Of a DNA stretch of 64,000 nt, positions 8,571 to 16,579 are shown piece by piece. Within the stretch, counting starts at the first letter, position 1; every line of letters begins with the position of its first letter. Source of the DNA: Streptomyces monomycini (lineage in GTDB: Bacteria > Actinomycetota > Actinomycetes > Streptomycetales > Streptomycetaceae); contig NZ_JAFIQY010000032.1 of assembly GCF_022271435.1 (NCBI RefSeq), positions 39,020 through 103,019 of the forward strand. The letters run 5' to 3'. The notes under the pieces are model-generated. The model was not told the DNA's origin. It ran no database searches and saw only the letters and a program-made list of their open reading frames with translations. Made by a program: the position numbers and the translations under genes.

Positions 8571-10196
8571 ATGAAGTCCACCGTGAAGTGGCTGACGACC
8601 ACCGACCACAAGACCATCGGCACGCTGTACCTGATCACCTCGTTCGCGTTCTTCTGCATCGGCGGCCTGCTGGCCCTGCTGATGCGCGCCGAGCTGGCCA
8701 GGCCGGGCCACCAGATCCTGTCCAACGAACAGTTCAACCAGGCGTTCACGATGCACGGCACGATCATGCTGCTGATGTTCGCGACGCCGCTGTTCTCCGG
8801 TTTCGCGAACTGGATCATGCCGCTGCAGATCGGCGCCCCCGACGTCGCCTTCCCCCGGCTGAACATGCTCGCCTACTGGCTGTACCTCTTCGGCTCGCTG
8901 ATCGCGGTGGGCGGATTCCTCACGCCGCAGGGCGCCGCCGACTTCGGCTGGTTCGCCTACGCGCCGCTCTCCGGCTCCGTGCACTCCCCGGCGATCGGCG
9001 GCGACATGTGGGTCATGGGCCTGGCGCTGTCCGGCTTCGGGACGATCCTGGGCGCGGTCAATTTCATCACCACCATCATCTGCATGCGCGCCCCCGGCAT
9101 GACGATGTTCCGCATGCCCATCTTCACGTGGAACGTGCTGCTGACCGGTGTGCTGGTCCTGCTCGCCTTTCCCGTACTGGCCGCGGCGCTCTTCGCGCTG
9201 GAGGCGGACCGTAAATTCGGGGCGCATGCCTTCGACGCGGCCAATGGCGGCGCATTGCTGTGGCAGCACCTCTTCTGGTTCTTCGGCCACCCCGAGGTCT
9301 ACATCATCGCGCTGCCGTTCTTCGGCATCATCTCCGAGGTCATTCCGGTCTTCTCCCGGAAACCGATGTTCGGTTACATCGGTCTGATCGCGGCGACGAT
9401 TTCGATCGCGGGCCTTTCGGTCACCGTCTGGGCGCACCACATGTACGCGACGGGCGGCGTGCTGCTGCCGTTCTTCTCCTTCATGACGTTCCTGATCGCG
9501 GTACCGACCGGAGTGAAGTTCTTCAACTGGATCGGCACGATGTGGAAGGGCTCACTGTCCTTCGAGACACCGATGCTGTGGGCGGTCGGCTTCCTGATCA
9601 CCTTCGTCTTCGGTGGTCTGACCGGCGTCATCCTGGCGTCGCCGCCCATGGACTTCCACGTGACGGACTCCTATTTCGTGGTCGCCCACTTCCACTACGT
9701 CATCTTCGGCACCGTCGTCTTCGCGATGTTCGCCGGCTTCCACTTCTGGTGGCCGAAGTTCACCGGCAAGATGCTCGACGAACGGCTCGGGAAAATCACG
9801 TTCTGGACGCTGTTCATCGGCTTCCACGGCACCTTCCTGGTCCAGCACTGGCTGGGCGCCGAAGGCATGCTGCGCCGCATCCCCGACTACCTGGCCGCCG
9901 ACGGCTTCACCACGCTGAACACGGTCTCGACGATCGCCTCGTTCCTGCTCGGCCTGTCGATACTGCCGTTCCTCTACAACGTCTGGAAGACCGCGAAGTA
10001 CGGGGAAAAGGTCACGGACGACGACCCGTGGGGCTGGGGACGTTCGCTGGAGTGGGCGACCTCCTGCCCGCCGCCGCGCCACAACTTCACCTCCCTGCCG
10101 CGCATCCGCTCCGAATCCCCGGCCTTCGACCTGCACCATCCCGAGGTCGGCACGCCCGGACTGGACCGCGAGAAGGAACGCGAGGTGCTGGTATGA
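8571..10196 (+). CDS. ctaD: Cytochrome c oxidase subunit I (orphan copy)
   Basis: 541 residues, 12 membrane segments. All cofactor residues of an aa3-type heme-copper oxidase are present: H62 (heme a), H240 and Y244 in GHPEVY, H289/H290 in WAHHMY, and H373/H375 in VAHFHY. K315 of the K-channel and N80/D91 of the D-channel entrance (FANWIMPLQIGAPD) are kept, as is E242. The protein lacks the longer N-terminal extension seen in the main Streptomyces CtaD. No ctaC or ctaE is nearby, so it must borrow partners or be an alternative subunit. No strong ribosome-binding site precedes the ATG. Confidence 0.93.
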   Translation: MKSTVKWLTTTDHKTIGTLYLITSFAFFCIGGLLALLMRAELARPGHQILSNEQFNQAFTMHGTIMLLMFATPLFSGFANWIMPLQIGAPDVAFPRLNMLAYWLYLFGSLIAVGGFLTPQGAADFGWFAYAPLSGSVHSPAIGGDMWVMGLALSGFGTILGAVNFITTIICMRAPGMTMFRMPIFTWNVLLTGVLVLLAFPVLAAALFALEADRKFGAHAFDAANGGALLWQHLFWFFGHPEVYIIALPFFGIISEVIPVFSRKPMFGYIGLIAATISIAGLSVTVWAHHMYATGGVLLPFFSFMTFLIAVPTGVKFFNWIGTMWKGSLSFETPMLWAVGFLITFVFGGLTGVILASPPMDFHVTDSYFVVAHFHYVIFGTVVFAMFAGFHFWWPKFTGKMLDERLGKITFWTLFIGFHGTFLVQHWLGAEGMLRRIPDYLAADGFTTLNTVSTIASFLLGLSILPFLYNVWKTAKYGEKVTDDDPWGWGRSLEWATSCPPPRHNFTSLPRIRSESPAFDLHHPEVGTPGLDREKEREVLV

Positions 10197-10546
10197 GCGG
10201 AAGCACGCCGGTGAGCACGGCCGAGGCCATCAACGAGATCGAGGGATATCTGCTCTGGGAGGCGGAGAAGGACCGCGCCCGCACCCGCGCCCGCGACTTC
10301 ACCGCCCGCCTGCCGTGGCTGACCCGCGCGCAGCAGGAGGAGGTCGAGCGGCAGTACCAGGCCGACCAGCTGGAATTCTCCCGCGCCTACCTGCGGCGGA
10401 TCGCCGCCCGCAGCGGAGAACTGCGTGCCGAGTACGAGGGCGTGTACCGGGTGCTGCGGCGCCGGCTGGTGACGGGCCTGCTCGCCGTGGCAGGGGCGCT
10501 GGTGATCGGCGCGGTGGCGGTTGCCGTCGCCCTCACCGGCGGGTGA
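10193..10546 (+). CDS. Small tail-anchored membrane protein coupled to ctaD
   Basis: 117 residues. The ATG overlaps the ctaD stop (ATGA). Residues 1-~85 are a highly charged helix (EAEKDRARTRARDF..., QQEEVERQYQADQLEFSRAYLRRI) likely to form a coiled coil. The C-terminal ~25 residues form one membrane segment (LLAVAGALVIGAVAVAVAL). The tight coupling suggests an accessory or assembly role for this CtaD copy, but I do not recognise the family. Confidence 0.75.
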   Translation: MSGSTPVSTAEAINEIEGYLLWEAEKDRARTRARDFTARLPWLTRAQQEEVERQYQADQLEFSRAYLRRIAARSGELRAEYEGVYRVLRRRLVTGLLAVAGALVIGAVAVAVALTGG

Positions 10547-10610
10547 GGGCGACGGACTGACGACGACCGGGGGCGTCCGCGGCTGAGGGGTCGGCCCGCT
10601 GGCGCCTCCC

Positions 10611-10678
10611 GGCCGTCAGCCGGAGCCGGCCGTCAGCCGGGGCCGCCTGTCAGCCGGGGCCGCCCGTCAGCCGGTGAC
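10611..10678. repeat. 17-bp tandem repeat over a stop codon (4 units)
   Basis: Units begin at 10611, 10628, 10645 and 10662, all variants of GGCCGTCAGCCGGGGCC. The stop codon of the minus-strand gene (10667-10669) is inside the last unit, and each unit repeats the same TGA on that strand. Confidence 0.85.
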
Positions 10679-11377
10679 CGTGATCTGCGACGCCGGGTCG
10701 GTGGTGTCGGTCACCTTGTACGTGGCGTTGAAGATCGACGTCGTGGCGCTGGTCGGGCAGCCGAAGCCGCCGACGACCTTCACCGGCACCGAGGCGTTGG
10801 TGAAGGTCAGGGTGGACGGCGCGCCGTTCGCCCAGGCGCCGCTCACCGTCGCCGCACCGGTGGGAGCGGCCGTCACCGTACAACTGGCCAGGCCACTGGT
10901 CTTGAGGACGAAACCGGCGGTCGGGATGGTCAGCCCGGCGGTGCTCGGTGCGCCGTTCTGCATGGTGACGCCCCAGTCGCCGGACGTCTGGATGGTGGCA
11001 CTGACCCCCGGCATGCTCGTGGTGCACGAGGTGTAGCCGGGCGCCGAGATGCCGTTGCTGACCGGGCCGGAGGCGTTGGAGTTGCCCGGGGCTTCCGGGA
11101 CCTGGCCGGTGGCCTTGGAGACGGTGCAGGTCACCGTCACCGAACCGGCCTTGAAGGTGGCCTTGCCGCTGAGGGTGGCGGCGTAGGCGTGGCCGGCCGG
11201 GGAGACGGTGGTCGGGCCGGCGGTGACCGGGGTCCCGGTGGGCTGGGCGGTGGCCGAGCCGGTCAGGGCCAGGGAGAGGGACGCGGTCGCGAGGATGCCC
11301 GTACCGGCGGCGAGCAGGGCGCGCGGCCGCCGGGTGACGGAGTGGTGTGCGCGAGAGCGTGCGGGTCTGTGCGTCAT
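10667..11377 (-). CDS. Secreted protein, probable all-beta, unknown function
   Basis: 236 residues. A twin Arg-rich N-end and hydrophobic stretch (PRALLAAGTGILATASLSLALTGSATA) form a signal peptide of ~44 residues. The mature part is Thr/Ser/Gly/Ala-rich with short alternating strands and five Cys residues (VTCTVS, YTSCTT, ASCTVT, FGCPT), compatible with a disulfide-linked beta-sandwich. A GGAG lies 8 bases before the ATG. It is monocistronic. I do not recognise a named family, though such proteins are common in Streptomyces secretomes. Confidence 0.75.
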   Translation of the reverse strand: MTHRPARSRAHHSVTRRPRALLAAGTGILATASLSLALTGSATAQPTGTPVTAGPTTVSPAGHAYAATLSGKATFKAGSVTVTCTVSKATGQVPEAPGNSNASGPVSNGISAPGYTSCTTSMPGVSATIQTSGDWGVTMQNGAPSTAGLTIPTAGFVLKTSGLASCTVTAAPTGAATVSGAWANGAPSTLTFTNASVPVKVVGGFGCPTSATTSIFNATYKVTDTTDPASQITVTG

Positions 11378-11558
11378 CGCGGATCTCCTTCTGCGAGCGG
11401 TGTTGGTGGGGCGACGCAGGTGCCTGCGAACACCTGCGGGTCGGAGGGGGGTGTGCTGTCCTGCCGTACGCGGGCGACGGGGCCCGGCGGGCCGCCCGTG
11501 GCGGGCACCGTCGTACGGGTACGGCAGGCGCCTTCGTACGGGTACGAGGGCGCTGTCT

Positions 11559-11638
11559 TACGGGCGCGGGGGTTCCGTCTTACGGGCCCGGGGGTGGCGC
11601 CGTACGGGCGCGGGGGTGGCGCCGTACGCGTACGAGGT
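11559..11638. repeat. 22-bp period repeat upstream of secreted-protein gene
   Basis: TACGGG(C/G)(G/C)CGGGGGT recurs at 11559, 11581 and 11603, with a degenerate fourth unit at 11625, an exact 22-bp spacing. It lies in the 300-bp gap (11378-11678) between the start of the secreted-protein gene and the stop of the DUF6114 gene. No gene is seen in this gap; many GTACG steps extend on both sides. Confidence 0.75.
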
Positions 11639-11678
11639 GTCCGGCGTACGCGTACGGCGGTCCTGCCGCGCGGCCCGG

Positions 11679-12176
11679 TCAGCTCTGCGGCTGGGTGCGG
11701 TGCGGTGCGGACGGCTCGCTGCCGGAGGGCCCCGCACCCGGCTCCGGTCGCGGGCCCGTACCCGTACCCGCGTCCGCCTGCGGTTCCGGCCCGGGCGCCG
11801 GCAGCGGGCGTGGCTGCCAGGCGAAGATCATGCCGCCGCCGAGGATGCCGACGATCGTGCCGAACAGGAATCCGCCGAGGTTGGACATCACCAGTGCGGC
11901 GGTGGCCACCAGGACGGTGAGGACGCCGGCCAGCCCCCGGTAGTGCGGCGCGAACCACGCGGACAGGCCCATCAGGATCATCACCAGGCCCATCAGGACG
12001 GACGGGATCCCGGCGATGCCCTGCTGGAGCATGACCTTCAGCGGTGCCAGCGGGATGGCGCAGATCTCCGCACCGGCGACGACGGCCGCCAGCCCGCCCC
12101 AGAAGGGGCGGCCCTTGCGCCAGCGCCGCCAGGCCGCACGCCCGCGCCGCCAGGAGCCCTGCCCGGTCAGAAGCAT
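11679..12176 (-). CDS. DUF6114 family membrane protein
   Basis: 165 residues. An Arg/Trp-rich start (SWRRGRAAWRRWRKGRPFWGG) leads into four hydrophobic segments (AAVVAGAEICAIPLAPL, IPSVLMGLVMILMGLSAWF, LAGVLTVLVATAALVMSNL, FLFGTIVGILGGGMIFAW) and ends in a Pro/Gly/Glu-rich cytosolic tail. This matches DUF6114, which usually follows a DUF6230 gene as here. The ATG overlaps the end of the DUF6230 gene by 10 bases. Function unknown; the pair is abundant in Streptomyces. Confidence 0.85.
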   Translation of the reverse strand: MLLTGQGSWRRGRAAWRRWRKGRPFWGGLAAVVAGAEICAIPLAPLKVMLQQGIAGIPSVLMGLVMILMGLSAWFAPHYRGLAGVLTVLVATAALVMSNLGGFLFGTIVGILGGGMIFAWQPRPLPAPGPEPQADAGTGTGPRPEPGAGPSGSEPSAPHRTQPQS

Positions 12177-12787
12177 TCCTTCTTGCCCTTGGAGATCTTC
12201 ATGCTCAGGCCGGTCAGCCGGAACGTCCCGGCGTTGGTGGCCCAGGCCGTCTGCTTGAGGTCGGTGATGTTCACGTCGTCGGCCTGCTGGGCGAACAGGT
12301 CCTGCATGCCCTGGGCGGTCGCCGGTCCCTTGTCGAGGGTGGAGGCGTCCCGGCCGATCTCGATGTTGTTGAAGTCCGCGTTGCCGGAGAGCTGGGTGGC
12401 GTCGACGAAGAGGTCGGTCGCCTTGACCGGCGTCTTGCCGCCGCCCGCGGTGATGTTGAGGGAGATGTCGCCGATGACCGGCAGCGTGGTGACCACCGAC
12501 TGGCACAGTTTGTGCAGGTCGGCCTTCTTGATGGCGGTCACGGCCACCGGCAGCAGCTCGCCGCGGGCGTTCTGGTCGACGCCGCCGTACTGGGCGAAGC
12601 CTTCGCCGTTGAGGGATGCGGCGGACACCTTGAACTGCTGTCCCGATACGGCGAACGAAGCCGCCAGCGCGCCGTTGGCCAGCGCGATGGCCAGCGCGGC
12701 GGTCCCGGCGAGGGCCGGGACGGACAGCACGGCGAACTTGCGCCAGCTGACCCGCCCCGTGACGTGTCTGCCGTGTGCGTCCTTCAT
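12167..12787 (-). CDS. DUF6230 family exported/membrane protein
   Basis: 206 residues. MKDAHGRHVTGRVSWRKFAV precedes one long hydrophobic segment (LSVPALAGTAALAIALANGALAASFAVSG), then a ~160-residue exported domain including FAQYGGVDQ, IGDISLNITAGG and LTGLSMKISKGKKECF. This is the DUF6230 pattern, sometimes labelled cholesterol esterase without biochemical support that I know of. It is translationally coupled to DUF6114. A dyad sits 129 bp upstream of its start. Confidence 0.85.
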   Translation of the reverse strand: MKDAHGRHVTGRVSWRKFAVLSVPALAGTAALAIALANGALAASFAVSGQQFKVSAASLNGEGFAQYGGVDQNARGELLPVAVTAIKKADLHKLCQSVVTTLPVIGDISLNITAGGGKTPVKATDLFVDATQLSGNADFNNIEIGRDASTLDKGPATAQGMQDLFAQQADDVNITDLKQTAWATNAGTFRLTGLSMKISKGKKECF

Positions 12788-12915
12788 GAGAGTGGTCCCC
12801 TTCGAAGTGCGGTGGGTCGCGCAGCCGAGAGATGTGGGGGGACGTGCTGGGCACCGGGCCAGGAAACGGCAAGCGTGTGGTGATCAGGTGGAGGGTGTGA
12901 AGAACTGGCCGGTGT

Positions 12916-12946
12916 TACTGGCGAGTTGAATGTAAGTCTGCCAGTA
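12916..12946. promoter_or_regulatory. Inverted repeat upstream of DUF6230 gene
   Basis: TACTGGC at 12916-12922 is mirrored by GCCAGTA at 12940-12946 with 17 bases between. It lies in a locally AT-richer patch within the gap 12788-13083, upstream of the DUF6230-DUF6114 unit and downstream of the P450 stop. It may be an operator or promoter element; nothing else is seen in the gap. Confidence 0.4.
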
Positions 12947-13083
12947 GCCGTTGGCAAGGTTGAGGACCGAAGGAACCACAGGAGACGCAAAAGAGACGCG
13001 GCGGCACGTCACCCGGCGCCACCGCCGTACCCGCGCGCCTGCGTACCGCTCGGCTCCGCCGCGTCTTCGCGTCCGCGCACGCC

Positions 13084-14316
13084 TCACGCGTACCGGACGC
13101 GCAGCTCCTTCACCCCGTTCAGCCACGCCGACCGCAGCCGGCGCGGGGTGCCCGCGAGAGCGATGTCCGGCACGGTGTCGGCGATGGCCTGGAAGATCAG
13201 GTCGATCTCCAGGACGGCGAGCGACTTGCCGAGGCAGAAGTGCGGACCGCCTCCGCCGAACCCCAGGTGGGGATTGGGATCGCGGGTGATGTCGAACGTC
13301 CCGGGGTCCTCGAAGACCTCCGGGTCGTGGTTGGCGGAGGCGTAGAAGAGGCCGACGCGCTGCCCTTTGCCGATCCGCGCGCCGCCCAGGGTGGTGTCCT
13401 GGGTGGCGGTGCGCTGGAAGGAGACGACGGGCGTCGCCCAGCGCACGATCTCCTCGGCGGCGGTGCCGGGCCGTTCCCGTTTGTACAGCTCCCACTGGTC
13501 GGGGTGGGTCAGGAACGCGTGCATCCCGTGGGTGATCGCGTTGCGGGTCGTCTCGTTGCCCGCGACGGCCAGCAGGAGGACGAAGAACCCGAACTCGTCG
13601 GACGCGAGGTTGCCCTCGTCCTCCGCCGCGACCAGCCGGCTGACGATGTCCTGCGCCGGGCACTCCTTGCGGGCCGCGGCCAGGTTCATCGCGTACGAGA
13701 TCAGCTCGGCCGCCGCGGTGCTGCCGACCTCCTCGGTGATGGCCAGCTCGGGGTCGTCGTACGCGATCATCTTGTTCGACCAGTCGAAGATCCGGGACCG
13801 GTCGTCCTGGGGGACGCCGATCAGCTCGGCGATGGCCTGGAGCGGCAGTTCGCAGGCGATGTCGGTGACGAAGTCGCCGGACTCCTTGCCGCGGGCCGCG
13901 GCGACGATGGTCCGCGCGCGGTCGCGCAGGGCCCCTTCGAGGGCGCGGATCGCGCGGGGCGTGAAGCCGCGCTGGACGATCTGCCGGACCCGGGTGTGCT
14001 CCGGCGGGTCCATGTTCAGCATGATCAGCTTCTGGATGTCGATCTTGTCGCGGGTCATGGCCGCGTTGAAGCGGATGATCGAGGTGTTCAGGCTCGCCGA
14101 GAAGACCTCCGGCCGGGTGGAGACCTCCCGGACGTCCTCGTGGCGGGTCACCACCCAGTAGCCGTCGTCGCCGAAGCCGGCGATGCCGTGCGGCTGGGCG
14201 TTCCACCAGACGGGCTCGGTGCGCCGCAGTTGGGCGAACTCGGGCAGGGGGACGCGGTGGTGGTAGACGTCGGGGTCGGTGAAGTCGAACCCGTCGGGCA
14301 GCGCGGGGCATGGCAT
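13084..14316 (-). CDS. Cytochrome P450, CYP125-like steroid C26/C27 monooxygenase
   Basis: 410 residues. Heme-binding loop GFGGGGPHFCLGKSLA with C361, I-helix AGNETT (252-257), and ExxR motif E289-R292. The N-terminus (PCPALPDGFDFTDPDVYHHRVPLPEFAQLRR) and IMLNMDPPEHTRVR match my recollection of the CYP125/CYP142 group that oxidises the terminal methyl of the sterol side chain in actinobacteria. It is divergent from a FadA5-like thiolase; in Mycobacterium tuberculosis cyp125 and fadA5 are also neighbours. A KstR-like site lies 115 bp upstream. The exact substrate is inferred, not shown. Confidence 0.85.
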   Translation of the reverse strand: MPCPALPDGFDFTDPDVYHHRVPLPEFAQLRRTEPVWWNAQPHGIAGFGDDGYWVVTRHEDVREVSTRPEVFSASLNTSIIRFNAAMTRDKIDIQKLIMLNMDPPEHTRVRQIVQRGFTPRAIRALEGALRDRARTIVAAARGKESGDFVTDIACELPLQAIAELIGVPQDDRSRIFDWSNKMIAYDDPELAITEEVGSTAAAELISYAMNLAAARKECPAQDIVSRLVAAEDEGNLASDEFGFFVLLLAVAGNETTRNAITHGMHAFLTHPDQWELYKRERPGTAAEEIVRWATPVVSFQRTATQDTTLGGARIGKGQRVGLFYASANHDPEVFEDPGTFDITRDPNPHLGFGGGGPHFCLGKSLAVLEIDLIFQAIADTVPDIALAGTPRRLRSAWLNGVKELRVRYA

Positions 14317-14431
14317 CTCGGCGACTCCAGCTCTGGTCCGGCCCGGTGCCGGTCGGGGGTCCTGGCGGCCCGCCGTCGTACGGATGCCGACCGGCGGTCC
14401 TGACGGGCCGTCAGCTCACGGCGGTGAAGGT

Positions 14432-14445
14432 AGTAACGAGTTCTA
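14432..14445. promoter_or_regulatory. KstR-like operator (7 of 8 consensus bases), P450 side
   Basis: AGTAACGAGTTCTA fits TnnAACnnGTTnnA except for the first base. It lies in the 319-bp gap between the divergent P450 and thiolase starts, 115 bp before the P450 ATG, in a locally AT-rich patch. Confidence 0.5.
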
Positions 14446-14562
14446 TAAGTGGCAAGGGGGTGCGGGGCGTCAAGTCCTGCCCGCACGCGGGCGTTGGGGG
14501 CGGAAGGCCCGTGCAGCACCCTTGCGCCGCCGCCCGCGGCTCAAAGAGACTGGCCGGGGAAC

Positions 14563-14576
14563 TAGAACGCGTACCA
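14563..14576. promoter_or_regulatory. KstR-like operator (7 of 8 consensus bases), thiolase side
   Basis: TAGAACGCGTACCA fits TnnAACnnGTTnnA except GTA for GTT. It is embedded in a longer imperfect dyad whose arms GAACT (14559) and AGTTC (14576) extend the symmetry. It lies 59 bp before the thiolase ATG. Confidence 0.55.
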
Positions 14577-14635
14577 GTTCCGTCGTCGGGGGTGCCGGGA
14601 CGTCCTGCGGGACGTGAGGAGAGGACGAGTCAGTC

Positions 14636-15805
14636 ATGGCCGCGGAACCCGTCATCGTGGAAGCCGTACGCACCCCGATCGGCAAGCGCGGCGGCGCGCT
14701 CGCCAACCTCCACCCCGCCTATCTCCTCGGCGAGACCTACCGCGAACTGCTCGCCCGCACCGGTATCCAGCCGGACTGCGTGGAACAGATCGTCGGCGGC
14801 ACGGTCACCCACGCCGGCGAGCAGTCCATGAACCCGGCCCGCACGGCCTGGCTGGCGATGGGCCTGCCGTACGAGACGGCCGCCACCACCGTGGACTGCC
14901 AGTGCGGCTCGTCCCAGCAGGCCAACCACATGGTCGCCAACATGGTCGCGGGCGGCGTCATCGACATCGGCATCGGGTGCGGCGTGGAGGCGATGTCCCG
15001 GGTGCCGCTGGGCAGCGGCTCCAAGCACGGGCCCGGCAAGCCCTGGCCGGACGAGTGGAACGTGGACCTGCCCAACCAGTTCGAGGCGGCCGAACGCATC
15101 GCCCGCAACCGGGGGCTGACCCGCGAGGACGTCGACGCGCTCGGGCTGCGCTCGCAGGAGCGGGCCGCGGCGGCCTGGGCCGAGGAGCGCTTCAAGCGCG
15201 AGACGTTCGCCGTGCAGGTGCCGACGACGGAGGACGAACAGGCCGCCGGGCAGGGCATGTGGCGGCTCGTGGACCGTGACGAAGGGCTGCGCGACACGAG
15301 CATGGAGGCGCTCGGCGGGCTCAAGCCGGTCATGCCGACCGCCGTGCACACGGCGGGCAACTGCTCACAGATCTCGGACGGCGCGAGCGCGGTGATGTGG
15401 GCGTCCAAGCGGATGGCCCGCGCGCTGAAACTCCGGCCGCGGGCCCGGATCGTCGCGCAGGCGCTGGTCGGCGCCGATCCCCACTACCACCTCGACGGGC
15501 CCGTCGACGCGACGCGGGCCGTGCTGGGCAAGGCCGGGATGTCGCTCAAGGACATCGACCTGGTGGAGATCAACGAGGCGTTCGCGTCGGTCGTCCTGTC
15601 CTGGGCGCGGGTCTTCGACCAGGACCTGGACAAGGTCAACGTGAACGGCGGAGCCATCGCGCTCGGCCACCCGGTCGGCGCCACGGGCGCCCGCCTGATC
15701 ACCACGGCGCTGCACGAACTGGAGCGTACGGGCAAGGAGTTCGCGCTGGTCACGATGTGTGCGGGCGGAGGACTGGCGACGGGGACGATTCTCCAGCGGC
15801 TGTGA
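14636..15805 (+). CDS. fadA5: Acetyl-CoA acetyltransferase / steroid 3-ketoacyl-CoA thiolase (FadA5-like)
   Basis: 389 residues, thiolase fold. The nucleophile C90 lies in VDCQCGSSQQAN, the catalytic H345 in GHPVGATGA, and the second Cys C375 in MCAGGG. Several blocks (EAVRTPIGKRGG, DLPNQFEAAERIA, LVGADPHYHLDGP, EINEAFASVVLSWARV) agree closely with what I recall of mycobacterial FadA5, which cleaves the 3-keto cholesterol side-chain CoA ester. It is divergent from the CYP125-like gene with a KstR-like site between. Related acetoacetyl-CoA thiolases are the alternative. GAGGAGA precedes the ATG. Confidence 0.88.
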   Translation: MAAEPVIVEAVRTPIGKRGGALANLHPAYLLGETYRELLARTGIQPDCVEQIVGGTVTHAGEQSMNPARTAWLAMGLPYETAATTVDCQCGSSQQANHMVANMVAGGVIDIGIGCGVEAMSRVPLGSGSKHGPGKPWPDEWNVDLPNQFEAAERIARNRGLTREDVDALGLRSQERAAAAWAEERFKRETFAVQVPTTEDEQAAGQGMWRLVDRDEGLRDTSMEALGGLKPVMPTAVHTAGNCSQISDGASAVMWASKRMARALKLRPRARIVAQALVGADPHYHLDGPVDATRAVLGKAGMSLKDIDLVEINEAFASVVLSWARVFDQDLDKVNVNGGAIALGHPVGATGARLITTALHELERTGKEFALVTMCAGGGLATGTILQRL

Positions 15806-15854
15806 GGGACCGGGGGCGAGGGGCGTTGTCAGTGGTCCCTGTCACACTCTCCTC

Positions 15855-16435
15855 ATGACCGAATCAGGGGTGCGGGAGACGGGCCCTCCGGCGGTGCCGC
15901 AGGGCAATTACGCGCCGGTATGGGCCGACGACGGCGGCGCGCGGCAGCGCCCGCCGCTGGTGGGGGACGAGCGGGACATCCTCACCAGCTATCTGGAATG
16001 GCACCGCGCCACCTTCGCGCTGAAGTGCTCGGGGGTGCCGGCGGAGCGGCTCTCGGAGCGGACGGTGCCGCCGTCCGGGATGAGCCTGCACGGGCTCGTA
16101 CGGCATCTCGCCGGGGTGGAACGGTGGTGGTTCCACATTCAGTTCGCGGGCGAACGGACCCCGATGCTCCATTACTCCGACGCGGACCCCGACCAGGATT
16201 TCGACGACCTGTCCGGCGACCCGGAGGAGGCCCTGGCCGTCTGGCGCGAGCAGTGCGAGCACTCCCGCCGCATCGTGCCGGCGCACCGTCCCTGGACGCG
16301 ACGGGCACCCACGCGGCCTCGGGGGAACCGGTCTCCCTGCGCCGCATCATGATCGACCTGATAGCGGAGTACGCCCGGCACAACGGCCACGCGGACCTGC
16401 TGCGCGAGCGAATGGACGGGGCGATCGGGCGCTGA
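15855..16435 (+). pseudogene. DinB / DUF664 family protein, frameshifted
   Basis: The frame opening at ATG 15855 (MTESGVRETG) codes a DinB/DUF664-like protein: MSLHGLVRHLAGVERWWF is the family's metal-site helix. At about 16286-16288 the meaning switches to another frame, which continues SLDATGTHAASGEPVSLRRIMIDLIAEYARHNGHADLLRERMDG to a stop at 16435, exactly the family's C-terminal helix. One missing base (CACCG for an expected CACCCG) explains this. No slippery heptamer is visible. It is either a real single-base mutation or a sequencing error. Intact relatives are thought to be thiol-dependent (mycothiol) transferases. Confidence 0.8.
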
Positions 16436-16479
16436 CGGGGGGCGGCGGGGACGGCGGGCGGTCTCGGCGGGGTGCGCGA

Positions 16480-16510
16480 AAGCGGCCGGCGCCTGGGGCG
16501 TCGGCCGCTT
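16480..16510. terminator. 14-bp hairpin between convergent genes
   Basis: Arms 16480-16493 and 16497-16510 pair along 14 bases with a single G-T, around a 3-nt loop. It lies between the DUF664 pseudogene and the convergent transglycosylase. Confidence 0.8.
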
Positions 16511-16579
16511 CGGGGCTGCGGGGTCACGGGCAGGCCGGTACCGGCGTCAGGGACGCGGGCGGTCCGGGGGCCCGGCTGC

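Noticed and set aside
12884..14311. A 475-codon minus-strand frame overlapping the P450
   Set aside because: Arg/Pro-rich frame-shifted reading of the P450 gene, which has all heme motifs in its own frame.
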